Assembly (NCBI RefSeq): GCF_002025705.1
Contig: NZ_CP018846.1
Span: 5,137,501 to 5,201,500, forward strand
From: Pseudomonas putida
GTDB taxonomy: Bacteria; Pseudomonadota; Gammaproteobacteria; Pseudomonadales; Pseudomonadaceae
Reading direction: 5' to 3'
DNA: 64,000 bases
Positions 42,453-50,792 of this stretch are shown here, in pieces. The translations under genes and the position numbers were made by a program. Position 1 is the stretch's first letter. Each line of letters starts with the position of its first letter. Under the pieces are notes generated by a model. It was given only the letters and a program-made list of their open reading frames with translations, had not been told where the DNA came from and ran no database searches.

Positions 42453-43460
42453 TCAGACCAGCTCAGCCCGTCGCAGCTCACTCTTCAGATAGGCGTAATA
42501 CACCGGCCCCGCCACCACTCCGGGCAGCCCGAACGCCGCCTCAAACACCAGCATCGCCAGCAACAGCTCCCAGGCCTTGGCGCTGATCTGCCCACCGACG
42601 ATCTTCGCGTTGAGGAAATACTCGACCTTGTGGATCACGATCAGGTAACCCAGCGCCGCCGCCGCCACCCAGATCGACAATGACAGGCCGACGATGGTGA
42701 TCAAGGTGTTGGACATCAGGTTACCGATCACCGGCAGCAGCCCAAGCAGGAACGTCAGCACGATCAGCGTCTTGGTCAGCGGCAGGTGCACGCCGAACAA
42801 CGGCATCACCACCACGAGGAAAATGCCGGTGAACGTCGTGTTCAGCAGTGAAATCTTGATCTGCGCGAAGACGATATTGCGAAACGCCTGCACCAGTAGG
42901 TTCAGCCGCTCGAACAGGGCTGCAGCCAGCGGCTTGCGCCGGGAAAGGTCGGGGATGCGCTGCAAGGCGATGATCGCGCCGAGGATCATGCCGATCAGCA
43001 GCGTCACGAACATGTGCGCCATGCCCTTGCCTACCAGTTGCAGGTCGCTCAGGTGGCTCTTGATCCAGTCGCCGATGGCTACCTTGAACTCCGCCGCGCT
43101 GGCCGGCAGGTAAGCCTCGATGAAGGGTGGCAGCTGGCTGCGAGCGCGCTCGACCAAGCCCATGAACTTGTCCAGCGACGCGCCTGGGTTTTCGGCTTCG
43201 TGCAGCAGGAAGCTGAAGGCACCGGCAATCAACAGGGTCAGGACACTGACCACCAGCGTGCCGAGCAGCGCCACCGCCAGCCAGCGCGCACGCTGCCCGG
43301 CGATCAGCGGCTGCAGGCGTGGGGTGAGCATGTTGACCAGCTCGAACACCAGCAGGCCGGCGAGCAGGCTGGGCAGCAACTTCAGGGGCAAGGCCAGCAG
43401 CAGCCCGGCCATGACGATGATCAAGCTGGCCAGGGTGACCTGACGGGGGGTGAAAGTCAT
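42453..43460 (-). CDS. AI-2E family transporter
   Basis: This 335-residue protein has about seven to eight membrane segments and the pattern of the AI-2E (PerM/TqsA/YdiK) family. It opens with FTPRQVTLASLIIVMAGLLL and contains the FARSQLPPFIEAYLP-like periplasmic region. The segment FALLPVIGNLMSNTLITIVG-like near residues 240-265 and the final KVEYFLNAKIVGGQISAKAW are conserved. Members export autoinducer-2 or act as ion antiporters; the substrate cannot be told here. It is transcribed alone. Confidence 0.85.
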   Translation of the reverse strand: MTFTPRQVTLASLIIVMAGLLLALPLKLLPSLLAGLLVFELVNMLTPRLQPLIAGQRARWLAVALLGTLVVSVLTLLIAGAFSFLLHEAENPGASLDKFMGLVERARSQLPPFIEAYLPASAAEFKVAIGDWIKSHLSDLQLVGKGMAHMFVTLLIGMILGAIIALQRIPDLSRRKPLAAALFERLNLLVQAFRNIVFAQIKISLLNTTFTGIFLVVVMPLFGVHLPLTKTLIVLTFLLGLLPVIGNLMSNTLITIVGLSLSIWVAAAALGYLIVIHKVEYFLNAKIVGGQISAKAWELLLAMLVFEAAFGLPGVVAGPVYYAYLKSELRRAELV

Positions 43461-43530
43461 ACAGCCTCGACGGCAGACGGCGGGAATGCCCGCAGTCTGC
43501 CAGCCTTCAGGGCACAGGCATAGGCGCAGG

Positions 43531-43818
43531 TCACTTCTTCTTCAGGCAGTCGCTCATGAACGCCTTGCGCTCGTCGCCCTTCAAGGCTTTGGTGCTGGCG
43601 TCGGCGTTGCAGGTCTTCATCTTGTCCTGCTGCGACTGCGGCACGTCCTTCTTCAGGCAGGTGCTCATGAACGCCTTGCGCTCATCACCCTTGAGGGCCT
43701 TGGTAGTGGCGTCGGCGTTGCAGGTTTTCATCTTTTCCTGTTGCGCCGTGTTGGCGGCAAATCCTTGTGCGCTGAACAATACAGCTAACACCAGCAGTGG
43801 CATTTGCAGCATTTTCAT
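43531..43818 (-). CDS. psiF: PsiF-repeat periplasmic protein
   Basis: This 95-residue protein has a signal peptide (MPLLVLAVLFSAQGFAA). Two nearly identical PsiF repeats follow: KMKTCNADATTKALKGDERK with AFMSTCLKK, then KMKTCNADASTKALKGDERK with AFMSDCLKK. The cysteines of each repeat could form disulfides. PsiF is named for phosphate-starvation induction in E. coli, but its function is unknown. The start has AAAGGAG before it. Confidence 0.9.
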   Translation of the reverse strand: MKMLQMPLLVLAVLFSAQGFAANTAQQEKMKTCNADATTKALKGDERKAFMSTCLKKDVPQSQQDKMKTCNADASTKALKGDERKAFMSDCLKKK

Positions 43819-43879
43819 GGAGTAGTCTCCTTTCTCCGCGCCCTGTGCACGGGGTCAGGCTGAGTGTAGACAAGAATTC

Positions 43880-44668
43880 TTACATCCCCTGCCGGGCCTG
43901 CCGCCGGTATTGCTCCGGGGTACAGCGGGCCTGGCGCTGGAACATGGCGATGAACGCCGAGGCGCTGCTGTAGCCGAGGTCGAAGGCTATCGCCTGGATC
44001 GGCAGGCCGGCTTCCAGAGCCTCGATGGCGCGCAAGAAGCGCAGGCGCAGGCGCCATTCACCAAAGCTGATACCCAGCTCGCGCAGGAACTGACGGGCCA
44101 GGGTACGCTCGCTGACATGCACCCGCGCGGCCCAGTCGGCCAGCGGGCGATTGTCGCCAGGGTCGGCCGCCAGGGCATCAAGCACTTGGCGCAGTCCGTC
44201 GCTGCGGGCGAAGGGCAGGTAGCAGGTCTGGGTCGGCGCCAGCAGCAACTGGTCGAGCAGCACCTGTACCAGGCGCTGGTCACGTTCGTCCTGGGCCACC
44301 CGCAGGTTGCGGCGGGCAAAGTCGCCGAGGATGGCCTTGAGGATGTCGCTGATCACCAGGCTGCACGGTTGCGCCGGCAGCGCCGCGCACAGGCTGCTTT
44401 GCAGGTAGACCGAGCGGTAGACGATGGCCTGGGGGTTGTAGCACCCGTGCTCGGTGCCCGGCGGTACCCACACGGCGTAGTGCGGGGGCGACAGGAAGCG
44501 CTGGCCGGCTACGTCCAGATGCATCACCCCGTGGGCGGTGTAGTTGAGCTGGCCCCAGGCGTGACGATGGGGCGCACTGTGGGTGTCGGCGCCGAACTCG
44601 TCGTGGCGGAAGTACACCGGGGCCGGTAGTTGGGCGAACTGGGGGATGTCGAGGTATTTGCGTTGCAT
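43880..44668 (-). CDS. AraC-family transcriptional regulator
   Basis: This 262-residue protein has an N-terminal cupin sensor (HRHAWGQLNYTAHGVMHLDV, PPHYAVWVPPGTEHG). A C-terminal AraC-type double helix-turn-helix follows (VSERTLARQFLRELGISFGE, FDLGYSSASAFIAMFQRQ). The sensor holds His residues that often bind metals or ligands. It is divergent from a DMT-family exporter at 44890, which is its likely target. The ATG at 44668 is chosen; longer in-frame starts fall in the REP region. Confidence 0.88.
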   Translation of the reverse strand: MQRKYLDIPQFAQLPAPVYFRHDEFGADTHSAPHRHAWGQLNYTAHGVMHLDVAGQRFLSPPHYAVWVPPGTEHGCYNPQAIVYRSVYLQSSLCAALPAQPCSLVISDILKAILGDFARRNLRVAQDERDQRLVQVLLDQLLLAPTQTCYLPFARSDGLRQVLDALAADPGDNRPLADWAARVHVSERTLARQFLRELGISFGEWRLRLRFLRAIEALEAGLPIQAIAFDLGYSSASAFIAMFQRQARCTPEQYRRQARQGM

Positions 44669-44745
44669 GCTGTCTGCTTCACGGGGCAGGTTGTCTGGAT
44701 GCAAGTATAGGCTTGCGAACAGACAACCGATAATAGCCCTCCATC

Positions 44746-44852
44746 GGGGCCTGCTGCGCAGGCCTTTCGCGACGCAAGGCCGCTCCCACATCTGCAATCG
44801 ATCATCACCTGTGGGAGCGGCCTTGTGTCGCGAAAGGGGCGCACAGCGCCCT
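44746..44852. repeat. REP-type palindrome pair between the AraC and DMT genes
   Basis: GGGGCCTGCTGCGCAGGCC with CGCGACGCAAGGCCGCTCCCAC and the inverted GTGGGAGCGGCCTTGTGTCGCG with GGGGCGCACAGCGCCC. It fills most of the divergent regulatory gap, just upstream of the DMT start. Confidence 0.8.
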
Positions 44853-44889
44853 CAGTACACTCCGCGGCACTTCAGAGAATCACAGCAAC

Positions 44890-45762
44890 ATGAATTACCT
44901 GTTCCCCCTCACCGCCATCCTCATCTGGGCCGGCAACACCGTGGTCACCAAGCTGTCCGCCGGTGCCATCCACCCCGCCGAAATCGGCTTCTACCGCTGG
45001 CTTCTGGCTGGCGCGCTGTTCACCCCGTTCCTGCTGCCCGCCGTGTGGCGCAACCGTGCGGCCATCCGCCCGCACCTGGGCAAGGTGGCCATCCTCGGCG
45101 TGCTGGGCATGGCCGTGTACCAAAGCCTGGCGTACTTTGCCGCCGGCATCACCAGCGCCACCAACATGGGCATCATCCTTTCGCTGATGCCGCTGATGTC
45201 GCTGGCCCTGTCCATCGCCTGGCTGGGCCAGCGCTTGAGCTATGGCGCCCTGGCAGGTGCGGTGGTGTCGTTCGTCGGTGTGCTCGAAGTGGTGTCTGCC
45301 GGCCAGCCCGGCATCCTGCTGGAACAAGGCCTGAACAGCGGCGACCTGCTGATGCTGGTGGCGACCCTGGCCTACGCGCTGTATAGCTTCCTGTTGAAGA
45401 AATGGCAGTTGCGCCTGCCACCGTTGCAGCTGCTGTACCTGCAAGTGCTGGTGGCCATCCTGGTGCTGCTGCCGTTGTTCCTGCTCTCGGAAAAAACCGG
45501 CCTGAACGGCCACAACATCGGCCTGGTGCTGTACGCCTGCGTGCTCGCCTCGATGATCGCCCCGTTGGTGTGGATGCAGGCCGTGCATCGCCTGGGGCCA
45601 AGCCGTACCACGCTGTTTTTCAACCTGCTACCGGTGGTGACCGCGGTGATCGCCGCCGTGGTGCTCGGCGAGCAGCTGGCCAGCTATCACCTGATCGGTG
45701 GTCTGCTGACCTTGGTCGGGGTCATTCTGGCCGAGCGCTGGACCACGCCGGTACGCCGCTAG
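44890..45762 (+). CDS. DMT/EamA-family transporter
   Basis: This 290-residue protein has ten predicted membrane helices in two EamA repeats (FPLTAILIWAGNTVVTKLSA, GFYRWLLAGALFTPFLLPAV; ASMIAPLVWMQAVHRLGPSR, GGLLTLVGVILAERW). Such proteins export amino acids or metabolites; the substrate is unknown. It is divergent from the AraC regulator, suggesting inducible expression. Its stop codon is shared through the palindrome CTAG with the convergent lipase gene. Confidence 0.88.
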   Translation: MNYLFPLTAILIWAGNTVVTKLSAGAIHPAEIGFYRWLLAGALFTPFLLPAVWRNRAAIRPHLGKVAILGVLGMAVYQSLAYFAAGITSATNMGIILSLMPLMSLALSIAWLGQRLSYGALAGAVVSFVGVLEVVSAGQPGILLEQGLNSGDLLMLVATLAYALYSFLLKKWQLRLPPLQLLYLQVLVAILVLLPLFLLSEKTGLNGHNIGLVLYACVLASMIAPLVWMQAVHRLGPSRTTLFFNLLPVVTAVIAAVVLGEQLASYHLIGGLLTLVGVILAERWTTPVRR

Positions 45763-46649
45763 AGCCCGGCTGCCTTGAGCCGCGCCGCATGTTCGGTGAA
45801 CAGCCGCAGCGGCTCGGCGCCCTTGCCCACGGCGCCCAGCGACTGGTTGACGATGTCCAAGTGATCAAGCGGGAAGTCATCACCGATCACCTGACCCAGG
45901 TGCGAACTGAAACGCCCGACCATGCCATCGCAATGGCCCCTTTCCTTGACGAAACTGCGCGCGAACAGCCGGCAGAAGCGGCTGCTGCCGTCGAACCGAT
46001 TGCGCCCCTGGTCGGTCAGCCCGGGCTGCAAGGTGCCGGACCAGGAGTAGTAGCGCACGCCGTTCACCTCATACGCCCCCTCCCCGCCCCAGGTCTGCGG
46101 TAGCCCCTGTGGATAAGTCTGGTTGAACAAGGCCACGCCGGCGCTGGTCAGGGACTGGTGCGAAGCATGCACATCGACCGGCAGCGGGTCGCGGCGCCAG
46201 CCGGTTTCCAGCCATACCAGCAACACCGCCAGGCCATGCAGGATGGCCTTGAGGATGCGCCCCTGGGGTGAATCACCAGGCGCCGTACGCTCAAGGTGAT
46301 CGGCCAGCTCCGAGCCATGGTTGGGCCCCGCCACCGAAGTCACCGATGCCACCCTGTCGGGCCGCTTGGCCGCCGCATATCGGGCGCTCAGCGCCCCCTG
46401 GCTGTGGCCGATGAGGTTGACCTTTGCCGCACCGGTGCGCTGGCAGATGTCTTCGATGATCGCCAGCAACTGTTCACCCCGCACTTCGCTGGAATGCAGC
46501 GGCGAGACCTGCACCGGGAACACTTGCGCGCCGCCCTTGCGCAGGGCCCGGACAATGCCGAACCAGTATGGATAGAGCAGCACCCGGACGAACCCAAGCA
46601 TGCCCGGCACCAGCACCAATGGGTATCGCGTGGCCAACTCCTGCTGCAT
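45759..46649 (-). CDS. Triacylglycerol lipase, subfamily I.1-like, without signal peptide
   Basis: This 296-residue alpha/beta-hydrolase follows the Pseudomonas true-lipase pattern. The oxyanion region is YPLVLVPGMLGF, the nucleophile elbow is IGHSQGALSARYAA (Ser in GHSQG), and TSVAGPNHGSELADHL and CDGMVGRFSSHLGQVIGDD contribute further active-site residues. The start MQQELATRYPLVLVPGM has no signal peptide. Secreted I.1 lipases normally have one and an adjacent foldase gene, and neither is present. Related signal-less forms exist (for example in P. fragi). Its stop overlaps that of the DMT gene (CTAG). Confidence 0.85.
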   Translation of the reverse strand: MQQELATRYPLVLVPGMLGFVRVLLYPYWFGIVRALRKGGAQVFPVQVSPLHSSEVRGEQLLAIIEDICQRTGAAKVNLIGHSQGALSARYAAAKRPDRVASVTSVAGPNHGSELADHLERTAPGDSPQGRILKAILHGLAVLLVWLETGWRRDPLPVDVHASHQSLTSAGVALFNQTYPQGLPQTWGGEGAYEVNGVRYYSWSGTLQPGLTDQGRNRFDGSSRFCRLFARSFVKERGHCDGMVGRFSSHLGQVIGDDFPLDHLDIVNQSLGAVGKGAEPLRLFTEHAARLKAAGL

Positions 46650-46773
46650 GGCTTGAGCCCCTTTGCGTGGACGATCGGCCAACACTAGCGCCGCTTCGAT
46701 GACGATCGCAATCGAACTCCTGACGCGCCGCGCGGTTCCAAACCAGAACAGACCCTTTGCAAGGAGCGGGACC

Positions 46774-47115
46774 ATGTACAAGCAGACCCTGGCAGTCCTT
46801 CTGGCGAGCGCGGCCCTGGCCGCCTGCAGCAGCCACCCGGAAAACCCGGTGGACCATGTCACCTACCGCGACGAGCCGCTGGTCAAGCAAGTGGAAAACG
46901 GCATGACCATGCAGAAGGTCATCGCCATCGGCGGAAGCCCGTCGAACGTGATCGACTTGCCGCACGGGGGTACCTGCAACGACTACATCCTCAACCGCGA
47001 CGGCCACCAGCAGCCGTATTACGTGCGTTTCGACGCCACCGGCCATGTCGATGCCAAGGGTTTCAAAACCTGCAAGCAACGAGAAGAGGACAGCAAAGCC
47101 GCCCACGGCGCCTGA
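46774..47115 (+). CDS. osmE: Osmotically inducible lipoprotein OsmE
   Basis: This 113-residue lipoprotein has the signal MYKQTLAVLLASAALAACSS with the lipidation Cys at residue 18. An SmpA/OmlA-type domain follows (GMTMQKVIAIGGSPSNVIDL, GTCNDYILNRDGHQQPYYVR), as in OsmE. OsmE is induced by osmotic stress in E. coli. The ATG at 46774 has AAGGAGCGGG before it. It lies 48 bp upstream of a ferritin-like gene, the same order as in P. aeruginosa. Confidence 0.9.
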   Translation: MYKQTLAVLLASAALAACSSHPENPVDHVTYRDEPLVKQVENGMTMQKVIAIGGSPSNVIDLPHGGTCNDYILNRDGHQQPYYVRFDATGHVDAKGFKTCKQREEDSKAAHGA

Positions 47116-47163
47116 ACCTCCCGCCTACCTTGACCCACCGTCCTGATCTGTTTGGAGACAATC

Positions 47164-47694
47164 ATGAGCAACGTTGAACTGACCGATGTGCAAACCCTGC
47201 GCAAGCGTGCCCGCCAGCATGTCGAGCAAGGTGCGGTGACCGAGGGTTACCATGCCGACCGCAAGGAAATCCTGCGGCTGCTCAATGAGTCGCTGGCCAC
47301 CGAGCTGGTCTGTGTGCTGCGCTACAAGCGCCATTACTTCATGGCCAGCGGGATCAAGGCCAGTGTGGCGGCCAGCGAGTTCCTGGAGCATGCCAACCAG
47401 GAAGCCGAGCACGCCGACAAGCTGGCCGAACGCATCGTGCAGTTGGGCGGCGAGCCGGACTTCAACCCGGACAACCTGACCAAGAATTCCCATGCGCAGT
47501 ATGTAGCCGGCAGCTCGCTGAAGGAGATGGTGCTGGAGGACCTGGTGGCGGAGCGGATTGCCATCGACAGCTATCGCGAGATCATTCAGTACATTGGTGA
47601 TAAAGACCCGACTACCCGCCGCATCTTTGAAGACATCCTGGCCCAGGAAGAAGAGCACGCGGACGACATGTCCGATCTGCTTCAAGGGTTGTAA
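47164..47694 (+). CDS. Ferritin-like (Dps/bacterioferritin-related) protein
   Basis: This 176-residue protein is a four-helix ferritin-like domain. It has the di-iron type pattern: LNESLATELVCVLRYKRHYF (Glu in helix A), EFLEHANQEAEHADKLAERI (ExxH in helix B), VLEDLVAERIAIDSYREIIQ and ILAQEEEHADDMSDLL (ExxH in helix D). It resembles bacterioferritin-like Dps proteins that store iron or protect DNA. The ATG at 47164 is preferred over a TTG four codons upstream. Confidence 0.9.
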   Translation: MSNVELTDVQTLRKRARQHVEQGAVTEGYHADRKEILRLLNESLATELVCVLRYKRHYFMASGIKASVAASEFLEHANQEAEHADKLAERIVQLGGEPDFNPDNLTKNSHAQYVAGSSLKEMVLEDLVAERIAIDSYREIIQYIGDKDPTTRRIFEDILAQEEEHADDMSDLLQGL

Positions 47695-47699
47695 TTGTT

Positions 47700-47718
47700 G
47701 GGGGCGCTTTGCGCCCCC
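47700..47718. terminator. Bidirectional terminator between the ferritin-like and AsmA genes
   Basis: GGGGGCGC-TTT-GCGCCCCC is a perfect 8-bp stem between two convergent genes. It nearly abuts the AsmA stop at 47721. T-rich bases follow on the plus strand only after several bases. Confidence 0.7.
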
Positions 47719-47720
47719 TG

Positions 47721-49787
47721 CTATTTCTGCTTTTTCACCGCAGCCGGCGCCTTGCCGGCTTTCATCTGCTCCAGCAGCGGCGTGCACTGATTAGGCTGAT
47801 CGCCACTGCTTGGCGCCACTAGCGCCAGCAACCCTGCAGCCGGCCCGGCAATCACGCCCAGCGCAACCATCCCCGCGCCGCGCAGCGCCAACGGCACCGC
47901 CTGCACCCCGGCACTTGGCTTGGCGAATGGACCACGCACATACAAGGGCGAACGCAGCGAGAACAACCGCAGCCCTTTGGATTCCGGGGTGATCTTCAAA
48001 TCCAGCTGCTCGCTGGCAAAGTTGGCCGTACCGTTGATGTAGATGATCGCGTTCTCGGTATCGAAGATGAACAACCGTGTGGTCGCCAGGCCGTCCTTGA
48101 TCCCCACGTCCGCCGCCGCGCAGTTGATCTTCACGTCTTCATCGCCGAACAGCTTGCCAACCACGTAGTTGCCGACGTTGAGCCCGGCAATCTCCATCAG
48201 GCTGCGGCTGATGGCGCCGTCATTGATCAGCATGCGCAAATTGCCGTTGGCCGTGCCCAGCAACGCCGCCACCGAGTTGCCACGGCCACTGATGTCGGCA
48301 TCGCCGTTAAGCTCGCCGAAACTGGTCTGCATCGGCGCAAACCCCGGGAACAGCTGCTTGAGCTTGAAGCCACGCGCAGTCAGCTGGGCGCGACCCTGCA
48401 GCGGCACGTTGCGGCCGTCCAGGCGGATGTTGGATGCCAGGCTGCCGCCAGCCACACCAAAGCGCAGCGGCTCCAGGCGCAGCAGGCCGTCTTCGAGGAT
48501 CACGTGGGCAGACAGGTCGTTGAATGGCAGCTTTTCACTGTGCACGATGCGCTTGCCGGCAAAGCTGACGTCGGCGTCCATGGCGCGCCAGCGTTCGGTG
48601 CGGAACTCCTCCACCGGCAGCACTTTGTCGGCCGGCTGCTTGCTGGCACCGCCGCGGGCCTTCTGTTCGGCATTGGAGTCGGCACCGATCAGCGGGGCCA
48701 GGTCCTTGAACAGCAGCTGGTTGGACACCAGATTGCCAGACAGCTTGGGCCGTGGCTGGCTGGCGACGAAGGCCAGGTCGCCATGGATGTCGCTGTCGCC
48801 GATCTTGCCGTTGAAACCCTGGTAATTGAAGGTCGCGCCTTCGGCTGCATGCAGGTTGGCGCTGAGCCGGCCATCTGTGGAATAGGCCGGGGTGTCGGGC
48901 AGCGTCACACCGGTCAGCGGGTAGAGGTTGCCCAGGCTGGCACCAGACAAGCGCAGGCGCAGGTCCAACGCGCCGAGGTTGCGTGGGTCGGTCAGGGTAC
49001 CGGCGAGCACCACATGGGTATCGGCGATGCGCACATCAGCCTGCAACGGGAATGGCTGGCTGGCGTCCTGCAGCGCCAGCAGGCCGCCGATCTTGCCGGT
49101 GCCGGATACCGGCTGGCCTTTGTAGCGGCCTTCGGCCTTGAGCCCGAACGCGTAATCCTGGGCGCCTCCGGCCTTTTCGGCGCTGGCCTTGCCGACGATG
49201 TCACTGAAGGGGATCGGTTTTCCGAGCGGGTCGATCTGCACCTTCATGCTGGTTTTCAAGGTCTGGTCGTCGAAGCTGACATTGCCTTGGTCAAAGCCGA
49301 TGGCACCGATGTCCAGCTGCCACTTGGATGGCTGCTCGTTGTCGTCCTTGGGCCCGAAGTCGAAGTTCCAGTTGGCGCGGCCATCGGCCTGGCGCACAAG
49401 GCTGGCAGTGGGCTTGGTCAGGTCGATGCGCGGGATGCTGATTTGCTGGAACAGCAGCGGCAGCGGCGCCAGGCGCAGTTCAACACGCTCCAGGCCAACC
49501 ATCTGCGGCGTCTTGAGCCAGTCTGGGTTGCCCAGGGTCAGGTCTTCGGCAATCAGGTGCGGCCATGGCACCCAGGCGCGCCAGCCACCTTCCTCCGGCT
49601 CGGTACGCCAGTGCACGGCGAGGTTGCCGTTGATCGCGAATGGCCGGTGCAATGCCTCGGAAACTTTCTCGTTGAGCAGCGGCTTGACGCGGTTCCAGTC
49701 GAAGGTGGCGATGATCACCACCAGGATCGCCAGCAGGGTCAACAGGGTGGTTAAGGTCCAGATGAGGATTCTGGCGGGACGCGTCAT
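47721..49787 (-). CDS. AsmA-family protein
   Basis: This 688-residue protein has one N-terminal membrane helix (ILIWTLTTLLTLLAILVVII). A long periplasmic region follows with the AsmA repeats: FAINGNLAVHWRTEPEEGGW, VGLERVELRLAPLPLLFQQI, and the C-terminal GTANGNLRMLINDGAISRSL and LDLKITPESKGLRLFSLRSP. AsmA-like proteins are now thought to bridge the periplasm and move phospholipids. The ATG at 49787 begins at the membrane helix; the frame extends nine codons upstream. The gene is transcribed alone. Confidence 0.9.
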   Translation of the reverse strand: MTRPARILIWTLTTLLTLLAILVVIIATFDWNRVKPLLNEKVSEALHRPFAINGNLAVHWRTEPEEGGWRAWVPWPHLIAEDLTLGNPDWLKTPQMVGLERVELRLAPLPLLFQQISIPRIDLTKPTASLVRQADGRANWNFDFGPKDDNEQPSKWQLDIGAIGFDQGNVSFDDQTLKTSMKVQIDPLGKPIPFSDIVGKASAEKAGGAQDYAFGLKAEGRYKGQPVSGTGKIGGLLALQDASQPFPLQADVRIADTHVVLAGTLTDPRNLGALDLRLRLSGASLGNLYPLTGVTLPDTPAYSTDGRLSANLHAAEGATFNYQGFNGKIGDSDIHGDLAFVASQPRPKLSGNLVSNQLLFKDLAPLIGADSNAEQKARGGASKQPADKVLPVEEFRTERWRAMDADVSFAGKRIVHSEKLPFNDLSAHVILEDGLLRLEPLRFGVAGGSLASNIRLDGRNVPLQGRAQLTARGFKLKQLFPGFAPMQTSFGELNGDADISGRGNSVAALLGTANGNLRMLINDGAISRSLMEIAGLNVGNYVVGKLFGDEDVKINCAAADVGIKDGLATTRLFIFDTENAIIYINGTANFASEQLDLKITPESKGLRLFSLRSPLYVRGPFAKPSAGVQAVPLALRGAGMVALGVIAGPAAGLLALVAPSSGDQPNQCTPLLEQMKAGKAPAAVKKQK

Positions 49788-50127
49788 TGCGTGATTCTCC
49801 TGACGGCATGGCACAAAGCAGGCGTAACGATGGCACTCAGTATCTCGGACTCATGAAAACCCGCTGGGTTTTATTGGAGACGGTCATGATAGCGAGTTTT
49901 TTCGGGTTTCTTGCTCGGCTTCTGCGCTTGGCCGGGGGCTTGCGCCACCTCGCGTCATTAATGGCAAATAGCCTTATCAGCCTCTGAAATAGCCGAGATA
50001 GAGCTACCGAGGAACGCTATCAATACTGTCGATTGTTACCATTACCCGTATGAACTTCTCTCTGGCGGCACCGGGCGTAGCATTGGCTTCGTACCCACTT
50101 TCCAGCCCCCGAGAGGAGCACCGAACC
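49788..50127. other. Intergenic region between AsmA and the repeat protein gene
   Basis: About 340 bp separating divergent genes. AAAACCC-GCT-GGGTTTT at 49856-49872 is a good hairpin followed by ATTGG. A possible small ORF at 49853-49987 would encode a 44-residue hydrophobic peptide, but the start lies at that hairpin and coding evidence is weak. GATAG and CTATC near 49998-50022 form a partial palindrome. Promoter elements for the repeat gene were not identified with confidence. Confidence 0.5.
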
Positions 50128-50670
50128 ATGAAACGCACACTGCTGAGCCTGACCCTGTCCATCCTTGCTGCCAACGCCTTTGCCCTGCCAGCTGCCGATC
50201 AGCACCTGACCGCCGAATCGCGCTCCAGCGCCGCAGAAATCGCCCAACCGCTGAACACCGTTGCCGAAGGTGGTTCGGATCGTCTGATCGAACGCAGTGG
50301 CCGTGTTGCCGAAGGTGGCTCGGACCGCTTGATTGAACGCAGTGGCCGCGTCGCCGAAGGTGGCTCGGACCGTCTGATCGAACGCAGTGGCCGTGTTGCC
50401 GAAGGTGGCTCGGATCGTCTGATCGAACGCTCTGGCCGTGTTGCCGAAGGTGGCTCGGATCGTCTGATCGAACGCTCTGGCCGTGTTGCCGAAGGTGGCT
50501 CGGATCGTCTGATCGAACGCTCTGGCCGCGTCGCCGAAGGTGGCTCGGATCGCCTGATTGAACGCTCTGGCCGTGTTGCCGAAGGTGGCTCGGATCGCCT
50601 GATCGAACGCTCTGGCCGCGTGGCTGAAGGTGGCTCGGATCGTCTGGTTGAAATCAGCCATGTGAGCTGA
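50128..50670 (+). CDS. Secreted protein built of 15-residue tandem repeats
   Basis: This 180-residue protein has a clear signal peptide (MKRTLLSLTLSILAANAFA-LP). A short spacer follows (about residues 22-44). Then come eight exact copies of the 15-mer VAEGGSDRLIERSGR and a ninth, altered one ending VEISHVS. At the DNA level the unit is 45 bp, with silent differences between copies, so selection has kept the protein unit. No known domain was recognised. The repeats are polar and charged with alternating Gly/Ser turns, which could form a beta-solenoid or bind ions; that is speculation. The start has GAGAGGAG upstream, and a strong terminator follows. Confidence 0.85.
   Translation: MKRTLLSLTLSILAANAFALPAADQHLTAESRSSAAEIAQPLNTVAEGGSDRLIERSGRVAEGGSDRLIERSGRVAEGGSDRLIERSGRVAEGGSDRLIERSGRVAEGGSDRLIERSGRVAEGGSDRLIERSGRVAEGGSDRLIERSGRVAEGGSDRLIERSGRVAEGGSDRLVEISHVS
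50260..50664 (+). repeat. 45-bp tandem repeat, eight full units plus one altered
   Basis: Units begin at 50260, 50305, 50350, 50395, 50440, 50485, 50530 and 50575, with a diverged ninth from 50620. Variation is nearly all at third codon positions (GTT/GTC, GAT/GAC, CGT/CGC, CTG/TTG, ATC/ATT) plus AGT versus TCT for the Ser codon. This split between AGT (first three units) and TCT (later units) hints at two rounds of expansion. Confidence 0.95.
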
Positions 50671-50720
50671 TCGCCATGACCGAAAAGAACAACCTCTGTC
50701 ACACTGCTTGCTCCCCTCCC

Positions 50721-50752
50721 AGCCCGGTCCATTGACCGGGCTTTGTTTTTTT
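50721..50752 (+). terminator. Rho-independent terminator of the repeat gene
   Basis: AGCCCGGTC-CATT-GACCGGGCT is a perfect 9-bp stem followed by TTGTTTTTTTA, about 50 bases after the stop codon. Confidence 0.93.
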
Positions 50753-50792
50753 ATCTAGAGTGCCCAGCCTCACCCTCACAGAAGCCCGCTCC

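Noticed and set aside
45402..46103. A 233-codon plus-strand frame overlapping the DMT transporter and the lipase
   Set aside because: It is an alternate-frame shadow. Both overlapped genes have clear family motifs in their own frames.
49853..49987. A 44-residue hydrophobic small ORF upstream of the repeat gene
   Set aside because: It begins at a hairpin, has no conserved feature I recognise and unconvincing composition; kept only as a remark on the intergenic region.
50260..50664. CRISPR-like tandem repeats
   Set aside because: The units are directly adjacent with no variable spacers, lie in frame within a secreted protein gene, and there are no cas genes nearby.
50020..50732. Two long open frames on the minus strand across the tandem repeat gene
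   Set aside because: A 45-bp repeat without stops in a frame stays open throughout, so these are by-products of the repeat. They lack a signal peptide and ribosome-binding site, and the plus-strand gene has both plus a terminator.
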